A stretch of 64,000 bases of DNA from Schaalia hyovaginalis. GTDB lineage: Bacteria; Actinomycetota; Actinomycetes; Actinomycetales; Actinomycetaceae. The stretch covers positions 1,550,001 through 1,614,000 of the forward strand of contig NZ_JACHMK010000001.1 of the NCBI RefSeq assembly GCF_014208035.1, in the 5' to 3' direction. Under the pieces are notes generated by a model. That model saw only the letters and a program-made list of their open reading frames with translations, searched no databases and was not told the origin of the DNA. Of the stretch, positions 1 through 8,148 are shown one piece after another; position 1 is the first letter of the stretch, and each line of letters begins with the position of its first letter. A program made the translations under genes and the position numbers.

Positions 1-609
1 TGCTTCGGCGGCGGTGAAGACGATTCTCTGCACGACGGTGATGAAGGAGCCTAGGGCGACCCACCCGAGTCCGGCGGTGAGCCACCACTCGCCCCACCCC
101 CAGTCGGCGAGCAGCCCTCCGAGGAGGGCCGCGATGAGACGATCGGTCCGCTCCGCGATCCCGAGCTTCGCCTCGATGCCGATGGATTCGGCGCGCGCCC
201 TGGCGTAGGGCACTGTGCCCGCTCCGATGATCGCGGCCAGTCCGGCGACGATCGCCCACGTCCGGGCCGCGCCCTCGGGGAAGGAGAAGATCGCCCACGC
301 GGTGAGGGAGGCGAAGACGGCGCCGTCGGACAGGCGGTCGAGGGTCGAATCGAGGAAGGCCCCGAAGCGGGATCCGCCCGTGGTCATGCGCGCGAGGGTG
401 CCGTCGACCGAGTCCCCGAAGAGCACGATGCCGAGGAGGAGGGCGCCCTCCCACACGTGCCCGAAGGGCAGGGTCGAGACCGCCACCGCCACCGAGGCGA
501 GGGTGCCGGCGATCGTCACCTGATTCGGGGTGACCCCCGCGCGCGCCAGGACTCGGGCAAGCGGCGTGAAGACCGCCTTCGTCACCGAGCGTCCGTGGTT
601 GCCGAGCAC
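1..609 (-). CDS. pgsA: CDP-alcohol phosphatidyltransferase (phosphatidylinositol phosphate synthase), 3' end outside window
   Basis: Integral membrane enzyme that transfers a phosphatidyl group from CDP-diacylglycerol to an alcohol; in this gene order (thrS, HIT, pgsA) the actinobacterial enzyme makes phosphatidylinositol phosphate, the anchor for PIMs. The 203 visible residues contain the family signature D-x2-D-G-x2-A-R-x8-G-x3-D-x3-D (DSVDGTLAR, then GAFLDSTLDR), followed by several hydrophobic segments. The chosen GTG start overlaps the HIT stop codon by one base (TAGTG), indicating coupled translation. The reading frame is still open at base 1, so the C-terminus is missing. The inositol-phosphate specificity is inferred from gene order, not from sequence. 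Confidence 0.88.
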   Translation of the reverse strand, partial: MLGNHGRSVTKAVFTPLARVLARAGVTPNQVTIAGTLASVAVAVSTLPFGHVWEGALLLGIVLFGDSVDGTLARMTTGGSRFGAFLDSTLDRLSDGAVFASLTAWAIFSFPEGAARTWAIVAGLAAIIGAGTVPYARARAESIGIEAKLGIAERTDRLIAALLGGLLADWGWGEWWLTAGLGWVALGSFITVVQRIVFTAAEA

Positions 610-1169
610 TAGTCCTCCTCCTGCCAAGCGGCGGCCAGCATCCGCCGGGCGTCATCGAGCAGCTGAGGGACCGCCTTCACGCGCGCGATGATCGGGAGGA
701 AGTTCGCATCCCCGAGCCATCTCGGCACGACGTGCTGGTGGAGGTGGGCAGCGATGCCCGCACCGGCGATCTCGCCCTGATTCATCCCGATGTTGAATCC
801 CCCCGGCCCGCTCGCCCTCCGGATGACCCTCATCGCCTTCGCCGTGAGCTCGCCGAATTCGACGCGCTCCTCGCGCTCCAGTTCCGTGTAGTCGCAGATG
901 TGGCGGTAGGGGCAGACGAGGAGGTGCCCGGAGTTGTAGGGGTAGAGGTTCATGAGGACGAAGCAGCTGAGGCCCCGGTGGACGATGAGGCCCTCCTCGT
1001 CCGTCTTCCCGGGCGCCGCGCAGAAGGGGCAGGCCGCATCCGTCGCGTCGGCGGGCTTGCCCTCCCCTTGGATGTACGCCATCCGGTAGGGCGTCCAGAA
1101 GCGGCCGAAGGCGTCGGGAACCCCCGCCAGCGAGCGGGAATCCTCGACCGGCAGGGGTTCCTCGGTCAT
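609..1169 (-). CDS. HIT family hydrolase/phosphorylase
   Basis: 186-residue protein of the histidine triad superfamily (Ap4A phosphorylase II/Fhit-like branch), which cleaves or phosphorolyses nucleotide-phosphate anhydrides. The catalytic triad motif is visible as HLHQHVVPRW near residue 142, and an N-terminal CPFC pair near residues 48-51 could hold zinc. The ATG lies one base after the thrS stop (TGAGATG) and the stop overlaps the pgsA start, so it sits in the middle of a thrS-HIT-pgsA unit that is conserved across actinobacteria. Physiological substrate unknown. Family assignment is firm; the exact reaction is not. Confidence 0.88.
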   Translation of the reverse strand: MTEEPLPVEDSRSLAGVPDAFGRFWTPYRMAYIQGEGKPADATDAACPFCAAPGKTDEEGLIVHRGLSCFVLMNLYPYNSGHLLVCPYRHICDYTELEREERVEFGELTAKAMRVIRRASGPGGFNIGMNQGEIAGAGIAAHLHQHVVPRWLGDANFLPIIARVKAVPQLLDDARRMLAAAWQEED

Positions 1170-1170
1170 C

Positions 1171-3162
1171 TCAGGCCTCGGTCTCGAAGAGGTCGGAGTT
1201 CGAGCGGTTCCGCACGTGGCGGACGATGCGGGCGACGGCCTCGTCGACCGGCACTCCGTTGTCCTGGGAGCCGTCGCGGAAGCGGAAGGAGACGGCGCCC
1301 GCCTCGACGTCCTCGCCGCCGGCGATGAGGGTGAAGGGGACCTTCTCCTTCGATGCGTTGCGGATCTTCTTGCCGAAGCGGTCGTCGGAGTGATCGACCT
1401 CGACGCGCAGGCCCTCGGCCCGCAGCTTCGCCGCGACCTCGTCGACGTAGGAGTCGAAGGCCTCGGCCACGGGCACGAGTTTGACCTGGACGGGGGCGAG
1501 CCAGGCGGGGAATGCGCCCGCGTAGTGCTCGGTGAGCACCCCGATGAAGCGTTCGATGGACCCGAACTTCGCCGAGTGGATCATCACCGGCTCCTGGTGG
1601 GAGCCGTCGGGGGCCGTGTAGGACAGTCCGAAGCGCGCGGGCTGGTTGAAGTCGTACTGGATCGTCGACATCTGCCAGGTACGGCCGATGGCGTCCTTGG
1701 CCTGGATCGAGATCTTCGGCCCGTAGAAGGCCGCGCCGCCCGGATCGAGCACGCATTCGAGTCCGGACTCCTCGGCGCATCGGCGCAGGATCGAGGTCGC
1801 CTGCTCCCACTGCTCGTCCGAACCGATGAACTTGTCCTTCTTCTTGCCGTCCTCATCGCGCGTGGACAGCTCGAGGTAGAAGTCCTCCAGGCCGAAGTCC
1901 TTCAGGAGCGTGAGGATGAATCCGAGGAGGTGGGTGATCTCATCGGCCGCCTGCTCGGGCATCACGTAGCTGTGGGAGTCATCCTGAGTGATGGACCGGA
2001 CCCGGGTGAGCCCTTGAAGAACACCGGACTTCTCATTGCGGTAGACCGTGCCGAACTCGAAGAGGCGCAGCGGCAGCTCGCGGTACGAGCGCCCGCGCGA
2101 ACGGAAGATGAGGTTGTGCATCGGGCAGTTCATGGCCTTGAGGTAGTACTGCTGCCCGTCGTCGTCCATCGGGGGGAACATGCCGTCCGCGTAGTAGGGC
2201 AGGTGCCCCGAGGTGTGGAAGAGGTCCTCCTTCGAGATGTGGGGGGTCCCCACGTACTGGAAGCCGTTGGCGATGTGCGCCTGGCGGACGTAGTCCTCCA
2301 TCACCCGCTTGAGCACGCCGCCCTTGGGGTGGAAGACGGGAAGGCCCGCGCCGAGCTCCTCCGGGAAGGAGAAGAGGTCGAGTTCGGCGCCGAGACGACG
2401 GTGGTCGCGGCGCTCCGCCTCCTTGATCCGCTCCTGGTAGGCGGCGAGGTCCTCCTTCGACTTCCACGCGGTGCCGTAGATGCGCTGGAGCTGGTCGTTG
2501 GCCTGATCGCCCTTCCAGTAGGCGGCCGAGGACTTCGTGAGGGCGAAGCCGTTGCCGATGAGGCGGGTCGAGGGCAGGTGCGGGCCGCGGCACAGATCCG
2601 ACCACGCGACCGAGCCGTCCCGCCGGACGTTGTCGTACATGGTGAGCTCGCCGGCGCCGACCTCGACGCTCGCGCTCTCATCGCCCTTGCCCTTCGTCGT
2701 GACGAGCTCGAGCTTGTAGGGCTGCTCGGCGAGTTCGACGCGCGCCTCCTCCTCGGAGATGACGCGGCGGCGGAAGGCCTGGCCCTCCTTGACGATGCGC
2801 TTCATCCTCTTCTCGAGTTCGCGCAGCAGCTCGGGGGTGACGGCGTCGATGTTGCCGAAGTCGTAGTAGAAGCCGTCGGTGATGAAGGGGCCGATCCCGA
2901 GGTTCACCTCGGGGAAGAGGTCCTGAACGGCCTGGGCGAGCACGTGGGTCGTCGAGTGGCGCAGGATGTCGAGTCCCGCCGGGGAGTCCAGGGTGATCGC
3001 CTCGACCGAGGTCCCGGCGACGAGGGCGGAGTCGAGATCCTTCGGCGCGCCGTCGACCGACAGGGCGACGACCTCGTTCCTCCCCTCGTACCACGTAGTG
3101 CCGGTGGTGCCTGCCGGGACGGTCTGAGATTCTCCGTCGATGACGAGCTCAATCACGGGCAC
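1171..3162 (-). CDS. thrS: threonine--tRNA ligase
   Basis: 663-residue class II aminoacyl-tRNA synthetase that charges tRNA-Thr. An N-terminal TGS domain (residues about 1-60), the editing/SAD region (a C-x3-H type site near DLCRGPHLP), the class II core with the zinc-binding cysteine in MNCPMHN, and a C-terminal anticodon-binding domain beginning at [11 protein letters not shown] are all recognisable. Length is normal for the family. The start is GTG, preceded by GAGGAGG with six bases spacing. No T-box-like element (long leader with a UGGN anti-terminator bulge) was seen upstream; the 99 bases to the FemAB gene contain only a TAGAAT -10-like hexamer. Confidence 0.97.
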   Translation of the reverse strand: MPVIELVIDGESQTVPAGTTGTTWYEGRNEVVALSVDGAPKDLDSALVAGTSVEAITLDSPAGLDILRHSTTHVLAQAVQDLFPEVNLGIGPFITDGFYYDFGNIDAVTPELLRELEKRMKRIVKEGQAFRRRVISEEEARVELAEQPYKLELVTTKGKGDESASVEVGAGELTMYDNVRRDGSVAWSDLCRGPHLPSTRLIGNGFALTKSSAAYWKGDQANDQLQRIYGTAWKSKEDLAAYQERIKEAERRDHRRLGAELDLFSFPEELGAGLPVFHPKGGVLKRVMEDYVRQAHIANGFQYVGTPHISKEDLFHTSGHLPYYADGMFPPMDDDGQQYYLKAMNCPMHNLIFRSRGRSYRELPLRLFEFGTVYRNEKSGVLQGLTRVRSITQDDSHSYVMPEQAADEITHLLGFILTLLKDFGLEDFYLELSTRDEDGKKKDKFIGSDEQWEQATSILRRCAEESGLECVLDPGGAAFYGPKISIQAKDAIGRTWQMSTIQYDFNQPARFGLSYTAPDGSHQEPVMIHSAKFGSIERFIGVLTEHYAGAFPAWLAPVQVKLVPVAEAFDSYVDEVAAKLRAEGLRVEVDHSDDRFGKKIRNASKEKVPFTLIAGGEDVEAGAVSFRFRDGSQDNGVPVDEAVARIVRHVRNRSNSDLFETEA

Positions 3163-3261
3163 GATGGTCCTCCTCGAAGGGGTCGGATTCTATTGCCCCA
3201 TGAGTCTACTCGCCTCGGGCCTGCGCCGCGGATTCGGGTCGAGGCTCTCGACACTTCATTC

Positions 3262-4296
3262 TCAGTCGAGGGTTTTCGGTGCGACGAGGCGCCGCTTCGC
3301 GGCGAGGAGGGTACGGACGAGAGCGTAGCGCGCGTTCGACAGCGGCATGTCCCATGCCCCAGCGACGTCAGTGTAGTGCGAGGCGAAGGAGCGTTTGTAC
3401 TTTCCGACGCTGAAGAGCTCGGGAACGCGCGGAGAATGGACACCTCGCAGGTCGAGGCCCTCGAAGCCCTCGGCAGCGAGTCGGATCGCGACTTCGAGGT
3501 CGAGGAGCTGGGTCGCGCCGAGGGCTCGTCCTCGCTCGCTCGAGGCGCCGTACTCGACCTGGGCGTGCTTCCCGTTCGTGAGAACGAGATCCCAGGAGAG
3601 AATCGCCCCGCTCGCGTCGCGCGAGGCGAAGAGCCGGGCATGATCAGGGCCGAGAGCCTCAAGGAGGTCGAGATAGACCTCCTTGGGGTGCTGGCGGAAT
3701 CCGTCGCGTTTCGCTGTCTCATCGAGGACGGCATAGAACTCCTCGAAGCCTTCCGGGCTGATGCCGGTCTCTTCGCTGATCCGTGAACCGATCTTTTCCG
3801 CCTTTGCACGCGATCGTCGAATCCTCCGCCTCCCGTCGGACGTCATTGTCTCGAGGATCGTATCTTCGGTCCCGCCCGAGCAATCGATGACGATGGTCCG
3901 GTCGAAAGTGAGGGTCTGGAGGAGATCGTGAAGGTCCCCGGCCCGATACCACGCGTGAAGTCGGACGAAGAGGATTCCCCGATCACGGGAGCGCAGCCAG
4001 CGGGCGAGGTCTACGCGAAGGGCCGCTTCCCGCTCGGGTGTCGGTTCTTTGATCCATACGGGGCCGTTCTTGGCCCACAGGTAGCGCCAATGGCGGATCC
4101 GATGCTCGTAGAGCGCGAGGACGGCCGCGCATTTGTCACCTTCGAACCATCCGATCCGAGCCGTCGGGATGCTGCCCCTCCTGCGGGCGAAAAGCTCCCA
4201 GTGCTCGGACTGCTCGATCGGCAGCCCCCCCACGCCGGATGCAGCGCACCTCATCTCATCAGCGCTCAGTTCGACGATTCGGGTAACGGCGGTCAT
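3262..4296 (-). CDS. FemAB/FemX-type peptidoglycan bridge ligase (copy 1)
   Basis: 344 residues with the double-GNAT architecture of FemAB/MurM-type enzymes, which transfer an amino acid from aminoacyl-tRNA to the side chain of lipid-linked peptidoglycan precursors in the cytoplasm. Recognisable blocks are PIEQSEHW near residue 27, a central basic stretch (GRRRIRRSRAK), FEEFYAVLDETAKRDGF and a C-terminal KYKRSF (the family's conserved F-K-x-x-F region). It is a clear paralogue of the gene at 6389-7432. The ATG has GAGAGGA seven bases upstream, 12 bases after the stop of the ATP-grasp gene, so the two are likely one operon. The amino acid added cannot be read from sequence. Confidence 0.85.
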   Translation of the reverse strand: MTAVTRIVELSADEMRCAASGVGGLPIEQSEHWELFARRRGSIPTARIGWFEGDKCAAVLALYEHRIRHWRYLWAKNGPVWIKEPTPEREAALRVDLARWLRSRDRGILFVRLHAWYRAGDLHDLLQTLTFDRTIVIDCSGGTEDTILETMTSDGRRRIRRSRAKAEKIGSRISEETGISPEGFEEFYAVLDETAKRDGFRQHPKEVYLDLLEALGPDHARLFASRDASGAILSWDLVLTNGKHAQVEYGASSERGRALGATQLLDLEVAIRLAAEGFEGLDLRGVHSPRVPELFSVGKYKRSFASHYTDVAGAWDMPLSNARYALVRTLLAAKRRLVAPKTLD

Positions 4297-4308
4297 GAGA
4301 CGGTCCTC

Positions 4309-5553
4309 TCAGAACGACCGGTCGGTCGCTTCGGGGTAGTAGCGGGCGAATTTGCGGAAATGGTTGAGCTTCTGGAGGCGCACAGTGATGTTGCGGCGGA
4401 GATTCTTCTCCTTCGGATTAAGGAGCGGGTCGAATCGACGGCCCATGGAGATGAGGCGCTTGACTCGTGCGACGAGATAGGTATCGCGGATGTAACGGAG
4501 AAGAAGGCGATCAGGGACCATCGAATAGAGTACTTCCTCCGTGGCGGTCCGCCGAGGCGGGCACTTGCCGTCGAGGAGGTCGGCGACCATGACGGGCATC
4601 GGATTCGCGCCGGCGGCGCTCATGTACCAGTTGTTCCGCCCGATCCTGGGGTTGACCTCGAAGAAGACGGCGCGCCCGTCGCGCGGATCGATCTTCACGT
4701 CGAAGTTCGCGAAGCCCCGATAACCCGAGTGCGTGAGGAGGCACTGGGCTGCTTCCCACAGTTCAGGGAAAGGCTCCGTGATCATCGCGACCGGGTTGCC
4801 GATCATCGTCGGTGCATGATCCTCGAGGAGGACTCGGGCCGAGCCGATGAGGGAGACCTCGCCTCGAGAGTCGACGTAGGCGGTAATCGAGCGCATTTGC
4901 GTGTTGTCACCGGGGATGAGCTCCTGAACGAGGAAGACATCGCGGAAGCCCGCTTTTCCGAGGTGAGCCCACAGCACATCGAGCTCACCCTGGGACTCGA
5001 TGAACCAAATCTTCTTCTTACCTGGCATGTTGATGAGGTCATAGGCCTCGCCGCGCGCCGCCTTCGCAACGACGGGGAAGGCGAAGTCGATACGCGGAGC
5101 GCACCAGTCGGCCGAGTAGTCGGAAAAGTCAACCTCGATCATCGTCGGCGTGTGGATTCCCTCTGCGGCGCAAGCCCTTGAGAAGGCGGCTTTGTCCGTG
5201 AGGTGTTCGATGACCTCGAGCGACGGAAAGGGAAGCGCAAAGCAGGCACCAAGAGCAGAGGCGTTGCGCGCAATGAAGGCGGAATGAACGTCGTGGTTCG
5301 CCATGAGGACGAGCTCGCGGTCCGGATTGGCCGCAGCGATCCCGAGAAGTTCTGCGAGGAGGTTCTCATCGGACAAACGAGCCGGGATGTGGTGGACGTC
5401 GAAGAAGCCGGAGGCGGTGATCGAGACGGTCGGCTCATTAGCGACGCAGAGGCAGCGGCATCCGAAAGCCTCATTAAAGGAGCGACCGATACCGTAGACA
5501 CCGAAATCGCCTCCGAGGATCACCGGGAGGAGCGTCAGACGATTTTCGCTCAT
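4309..5553 (-). CDS. ATP-grasp carboxylate-amine ligase (D-aspartate-ligase-like)
   Basis: 414 residues of the ATP-grasp superfamily. Enzymes of this branch form amide bonds via an acyl phosphate; the closest named model is the D-Asp ligase that decorates peptidoglycan stems. Visible landmarks are an N-terminal Rossmann-like segment (LGGDFGVYGIGRSF), FPVVAKAARGEAYD and LVQELIPGDNTQM in the ATP-binding lobe, and the metal-binding FFEVNPRIGRNNW near residue 296. The ATG follows AAGGTGATC with suitable spacing. Its position immediately upstream of a FemAB ligase argues for a role in building the interpeptide bridge. Base composition is noticeably more A+T than flanking genes. Substrate unproven. 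Confidence 0.82.
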   Translation of the reverse strand: MSENRLTLLPVILGGDFGVYGIGRSFNEAFGCRCLCVANEPTVSITASGFFDVHHIPARLSDENLLAELLGIAAANPDRELVLMANHDVHSAFIARNASALGACFALPFPSLEVIEHLTDKAAFSRACAAEGIHTPTMIEVDFSDYSADWCAPRIDFAFPVVAKAARGEAYDLINMPGKKKIWFIESQGELDVLWAHLGKAGFRDVFLVQELIPGDNTQMRSITAYVDSRGEVSLIGSARVLLEDHAPTMIGNPVAMITEPFPELWEAAQCLLTHSGYRGFANFDVKIDPRDGRAVFFEVNPRIGRNNWYMSAAGANPMPVMVADLLDGKCPPRRTATEEVLYSMVPDRLLLRYIRDTYLVARVKRLISMGRRFDPLLNPKEKNLRRNITVRLQKLNHFRKFARYYPEATDRSF

Positions 5554-5740
5554 GCTTGATCACCTTTACTGCTGAAGTGCGAATCTAGTCGAGTTTCCAA
5601 GGGCAAGGATAAGGGGGAAGGCCTGAAAGCTGCCCATCGTTGCCGGTGAGTGAGCGATCGCACCCGAATGAGAATGCAAATCCATTGCGAGAAGGCACGG
5701 GCGAGAAAACCAATGTCTAAAGGACTGCCCAGAAACGTCC

Positions 5741-5762
5741 GGATCCGATGAGACTCGGATCC
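5741..5762 (-). terminator. hairpin after the tRNA cluster
   Basis: Perfect inverted repeat with 8-base arms (GGATCCGA / TCGGATCC) and a 6-base loop, lying 20 bases beyond the 3' end of the last tRNA of the minus-strand cluster and followed on that strand by GGACGTTTCT. It is well placed to end the tRNA transcript. The remaining bases 5554-5740 up to the ATP-grasp start are comparatively A+T-rich and presumably hold that gene's promoter, but no convincing -35/-10 pair was found. Confidence 0.5.
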
Positions 5763-5782
5763 AGAAGATTGGATCTGAATGG

Positions 5783-5854
5783 TGGGCGATACTGGGATCG
5801 AACCAGTGACCTCTTCCGTGTGAAGGAAGCGCGCTACCCCTGCGCCAATCGCCC
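5783..5854 (-). tRNA. tRNA-Val (anticodon CAC)
   Basis: 72-base cloverleaf on the minus strand: acceptor GGGCGAT paired with ATCGCCC, D arm GCGC, anticodon stem CTTCC/GGAAG closing the loop TTCACAC (anticodon CAC), T arm with TTCGATC, discriminator A; CCA is not encoded. Last gene of the five-tRNA cluster; differs from the Val gene at 6103-6174 in the D loop and anticodon loop only. Confidence 0.93.
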
Positions 5855-5855
5855 G

Positions 5856-5926
5856 AGGTGGGTACGGGATTCGAACCCGTGTATACGGCTTTGCAGGCCG
5901 CTGCCTCGCCTCTCGGCCAACCCACC
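5856..5926 (-). tRNA. tRNA-Cys (anticodon GCA)
   Basis: 71-base cloverleaf on the minus strand with acceptor GGTGGGT/ACCCACC, anticodon loop CTGCAAA (anticodon GCA) closed by GCGGC/GCCGT, T loop TTCGAAT and discriminator T(U), the base expected for cysteine identity. One base separates it from the neighbouring tRNA-Val. Confidence 0.93.
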
Positions 5927-5967
5927 AGGTGCCCGTCGCACACGCGACGCGCAGCGGCGGGACTACG

Positions 5968-6040
5968 AGCGGATGACGGGACTCGAACCCGCGACCCTCA
6001 CCTTGGCAAGGTGATGCTCTACCAACTGAGCCACATCCGC
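5968..6040 (-). tRNA. tRNA-Gly (anticodon GCC), copy 1
   Basis: 73-base cloverleaf on the minus strand: acceptor GCGGATG/CATCCGC, anticodon stem CACCT region closing loop TTGCCAA (anticodon GCC), T loop TTCGAGT, discriminator T. Its body is identical to the second copy at 6176-6248, which suggests a local duplication of a Gly-Val unit. Confidence 0.93.
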
Positions 6041-6102
6041 GAATGATCGCCAAGCGACCTGGGACATCCGTCCCGTCGAGTCCGATGGAATCGGAACGAC
6101 CG

Positions 6103-6174
6103 TGGGCGATACTGGGATCGAACCAGTGACCTCTTCCGTGTCAGGGAAGCGCGCTCCCGCTGCGCCAATCGCCC
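6103..6174 (-). tRNA. tRNA-Val (anticodon GAC)
   Basis: 72-base cloverleaf on the minus strand with acceptor GGGCGAT/ATCGCCC, anticodon loop CTGACAC (anticodon GAC), T loop TTCGATC and discriminator A. Nearly identical to the CAC isoacceptor at 5783-5854 outside the anticodon loop and D loop, as expected for paralogues produced by duplication followed by anticodon change. Confidence 0.93.
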
Positions 6175-6175
6175 G

Positions 6176-6248
6176 AGCGGATGACGGGACTCGAACCCGC
6201 GACCCTCACCTTGGCAAGGTGATGCTCTACCAACTGAGCCACATCCGC
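6176..6248 (-). tRNA. tRNA-Gly (anticodon GCC), copy 2
   Basis: First gene of the minus-strand tRNA cluster, identical to the copy at 5968-6040. A TAATGT hexamer at 6290-6295 (minus strand), about 42 bases upstream of the 5' end, is a candidate -10 box for the cluster; no good -35 was found. The 140 bases to the next gene (6249-6388) contain nothing else recognisable. Confidence 0.93.
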
Positions 6249-6388
6249 GTGTCGCCTTCGCCCTGAGGGGCTCGCTGCGAACAGGGAAGACATTAGCAGC
6301 CCCGAAGACGATTTGAGAAATCGAAGCGGCGTAACACGGATCACAAGCGTGTATTTCCGCTGGATTCCGCCGTTTTCCGCGTCGATGC

Positions 6389-7432
6389 CTATCGACGGAG
6401 GGAACGCACGAGGCGCCGCGCCCTCGACACGCTCGAACACAGCCAGGGGCGCACGACGATCTCCCGAGCGGCCGGGACCTCCCTGATCTTAGGGGAGAAC
6501 TTCGTCTTGAATGTGTTGAGGCTCATGAGGCCGGGCGCGACATCGGAGCCGATGCCCATCAGGTCGACCTGCTCCACGCCCAACAGGGCGAGCTCGGTGC
6601 AGAAGAAGAGGAGGAGGCGATCGGCGACGAGGCGCCGCGAAACCGCGGACTTCGATGCGGCACAGAAGTACCAGCCGCGGGCGCCGGAGATCGTGACGAT
6701 CGCCCAGCACACGAGCTCGCCCTCGATGCGCCCCGCGTACACGCGCGCGCGATCCGGGCCCAGGATGCGGATCATCCGTTCATAGGTCGCCTTCGGCCAG
6801 GGCGCGAAACCGTCCCGTTCAGCCGTTTCGCGCATCACCGCGTGGTACTCCTCGAAGTCCCCCCGCGCGCGCTCGGTCTCATCGGCGCAGACGAGCCCGG
6901 ACTCGCGAATGGACTTGCGGACGTCCCGACGGCCGCGCGACTTGAAGCGCGAGAGGATCTCCTCCGCCGCCGCGTCGTGCCCGAGGCCGCGCGAGGAGAT
7001 CGAGGTGTCGACCACGACCGTGCGGTCGTAGGTGATCATCGAAGCGGGGAGGATCGTCCCCTCCGCGGGGAAGCGAAGATCGAGTCGGATGTGGGTCGCC
7101 CCCGCGTCGATGATCTTCATGTCGTTGACGAGGGCGTCCACGAGCTCGCGCTCCTCTTCGGTGGAGGGATCGCCCAACCAGACCGGGCCGTGCCTCAGCC
7201 ACACGAAATGCGTCCCGTGATCGTTGATGCGCGTCGCACGGAAGACGGCGCGAGGACGCCCGGCCGGATCCTCGACGACGAAGACGCCGAGGGCCTGCCG
7301 ATCCTCATCGCTCTCCTCGAATTGCGCCCACTCGATGGTCTGCTCGATCGGAGGATCGATGGCGGCCCCCGCCACCAGCGCATCGAATTCCTCGTGAGAA
7401 CCTCGGCGCAGGATCCATCGCGGTCGCGTCAT
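6389..7432 (-). CDS. FemAB/FemX-type peptidoglycan bridge ligase (copy 2)
   Basis: 347 residues, paralogous to the ligase at 3262-4296: shared blocks include PIEQTIEW, YDRTVVVD (FDRTIVID in the other), GRRDVRKS, FEEYHAVMRETAERDGF, LGPDRARVYAGR and a terminal TFKTKFSP. Expected to add an amino acid from aminoacyl-tRNA to the peptidoglycan stem or bridge. The start is the ATG of MTRPRW because GGGGAG lies six bases upstream; longer ATG/GTG starts up to 7501 have no such signal. It stands upstream of the tRNA cluster on the same strand, with a 161-base divergent gap to DUF3000. Substrate unknown. Confidence 0.85.
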   Translation of the reverse strand: MTRPRWILRRGSHEEFDALVAGAAIDPPIEQTIEWAQFEESDEDRQALGVFVVEDPAGRPRAVFRATRINDHGTHFVWLRHGPVWLGDPSTEEERELVDALVNDMKIIDAGATHIRLDLRFPAEGTILPASMITYDRTVVVDTSISSRGLGHDAAAEEILSRFKSRGRRDVRKSIRESGLVCADETERARGDFEEYHAVMRETAERDGFAPWPKATYERMIRILGPDRARVYAGRIEGELVCWAIVTISGARGWYFCAASKSAVSRRLVADRLLLFFCTELALLGVEQVDLMGIGSDVAPGLMSLNTFKTKFSPKIREVPAAREIVVRPWLCSSVSRARRLVRSLRR

Positions 7433-7593
7433 CGTCATCTCCCCAAAAAGTGTGCACGGCGTGCGTGAGAACAGGCTCGACAGTTTGTCATGAGTATGCA
7501 CCCTCGATTCGTGCCTGTCTTACTCAGCGCCCATCCTCCTCCCCGACGGCGCGCCGCAGGGACTCGGTGCTCATGCGCCCCTAGCCTGAGCAC

Positions 7594-8145
7594 GTGGACT
7601 CACGAGCAATTCCCGAGGCGTTTCGCCTGGCGCTGCTCGGTCTGCGCGAAGCAAGCGGACGCACTGATGTCGAATTCGAGGAAGTCCCGCCTCCGCGAGG
7701 CCTGGCGCCCCTGACCGCCGCCCTCGCGATGCGCACCCTCGCCGAGGAATTCGGCGAGCCCGCCGCGACCGGCCGCTTCGTCGTTCTTCACGACCCCGGG
7801 GGCCAGCCCGGCTGGAACGGCAACTTCCGGGTCGTCGCCCAGATCCGCAGTCACATCGATCCGGAGATGGGCACCGACCCCCTGCTCGCGGAAGCCCTCT
7901 GGGGATGGGCGGACGAATGCCTCTTCCAAGCGGGGGCCGGATACCACGATCTGGCCGGCACGGTGACGCGGGAGCTGTCAGAGGCCTTCGGGGGCCTCGA
8001 GCTCAAGGGCTCGACCCTCAACGTCGAGATCCGCGCCTCCTGGACCCCGTCCCCGCCCGATCTCGCCCCGCACCTGAGCGCCTGGACCGATTTGATGACC
8101 CGGACGGCGGGCGTCGCCGCCAGTCGATTCCTCGAAGGAGTGTGA
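7594..8145 (+). CDS. DUF3000 domain-containing protein
   Basis: 183 residues matching the actinobacterial DUF3000 family, recognisable by VEFEEVPPPRGLAPLTAAL, the GRFVVLHDPGGQPGWNG block and an alternating WADECL...GYHDLAGTVTRE region. Function is unknown; in actinobacteria the gene typically precedes ribonuclease D, as here (stop and next GTG are three bases apart). The GTG start has no Shine-Dalgarno but a TAGCCT hexamer ends six bases before it, the arrangement of leaderless transcripts. No cysteine-rich, membrane or signal segment is present, so the product should be cytoplasmic. Confidence 0.88.
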   Translation: MDSRAIPEAFRLALLGLREASGRTDVEFEEVPPPRGLAPLTAALAMRTLAEEFGEPAATGRFVVLHDPGGQPGWNGNFRVVAQIRSHIDPEMGTDPLLAEALWGWADECLFQAGAGYHDLAGTVTRELSEAFGGLELKGSTLNVEIRASWTPSPPDLAPHLSAWTDLMTRTAGVAASRFLEGV

Positions 8146-8148
8146 GGC

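Noticed and set aside
3163..3261. T-box riboswitch for thrS
   Set aside because: The leader is under 100 bases and shows neither the specifier loop nor the conserved T-box sequence.
1216..3786. 856-codon open frame on the plus strand
   Set aside because: Antisense of thrS and part of the FemAB gene; product is repetitive and has no motifs.
5554..5740. Hidden gene between the ATP-grasp gene and the tRNA cluster
   Set aside because: The two overlapping minus-strand frames here run through tRNA genes and lack start signals; the region looks like promoter and spacer DNA.
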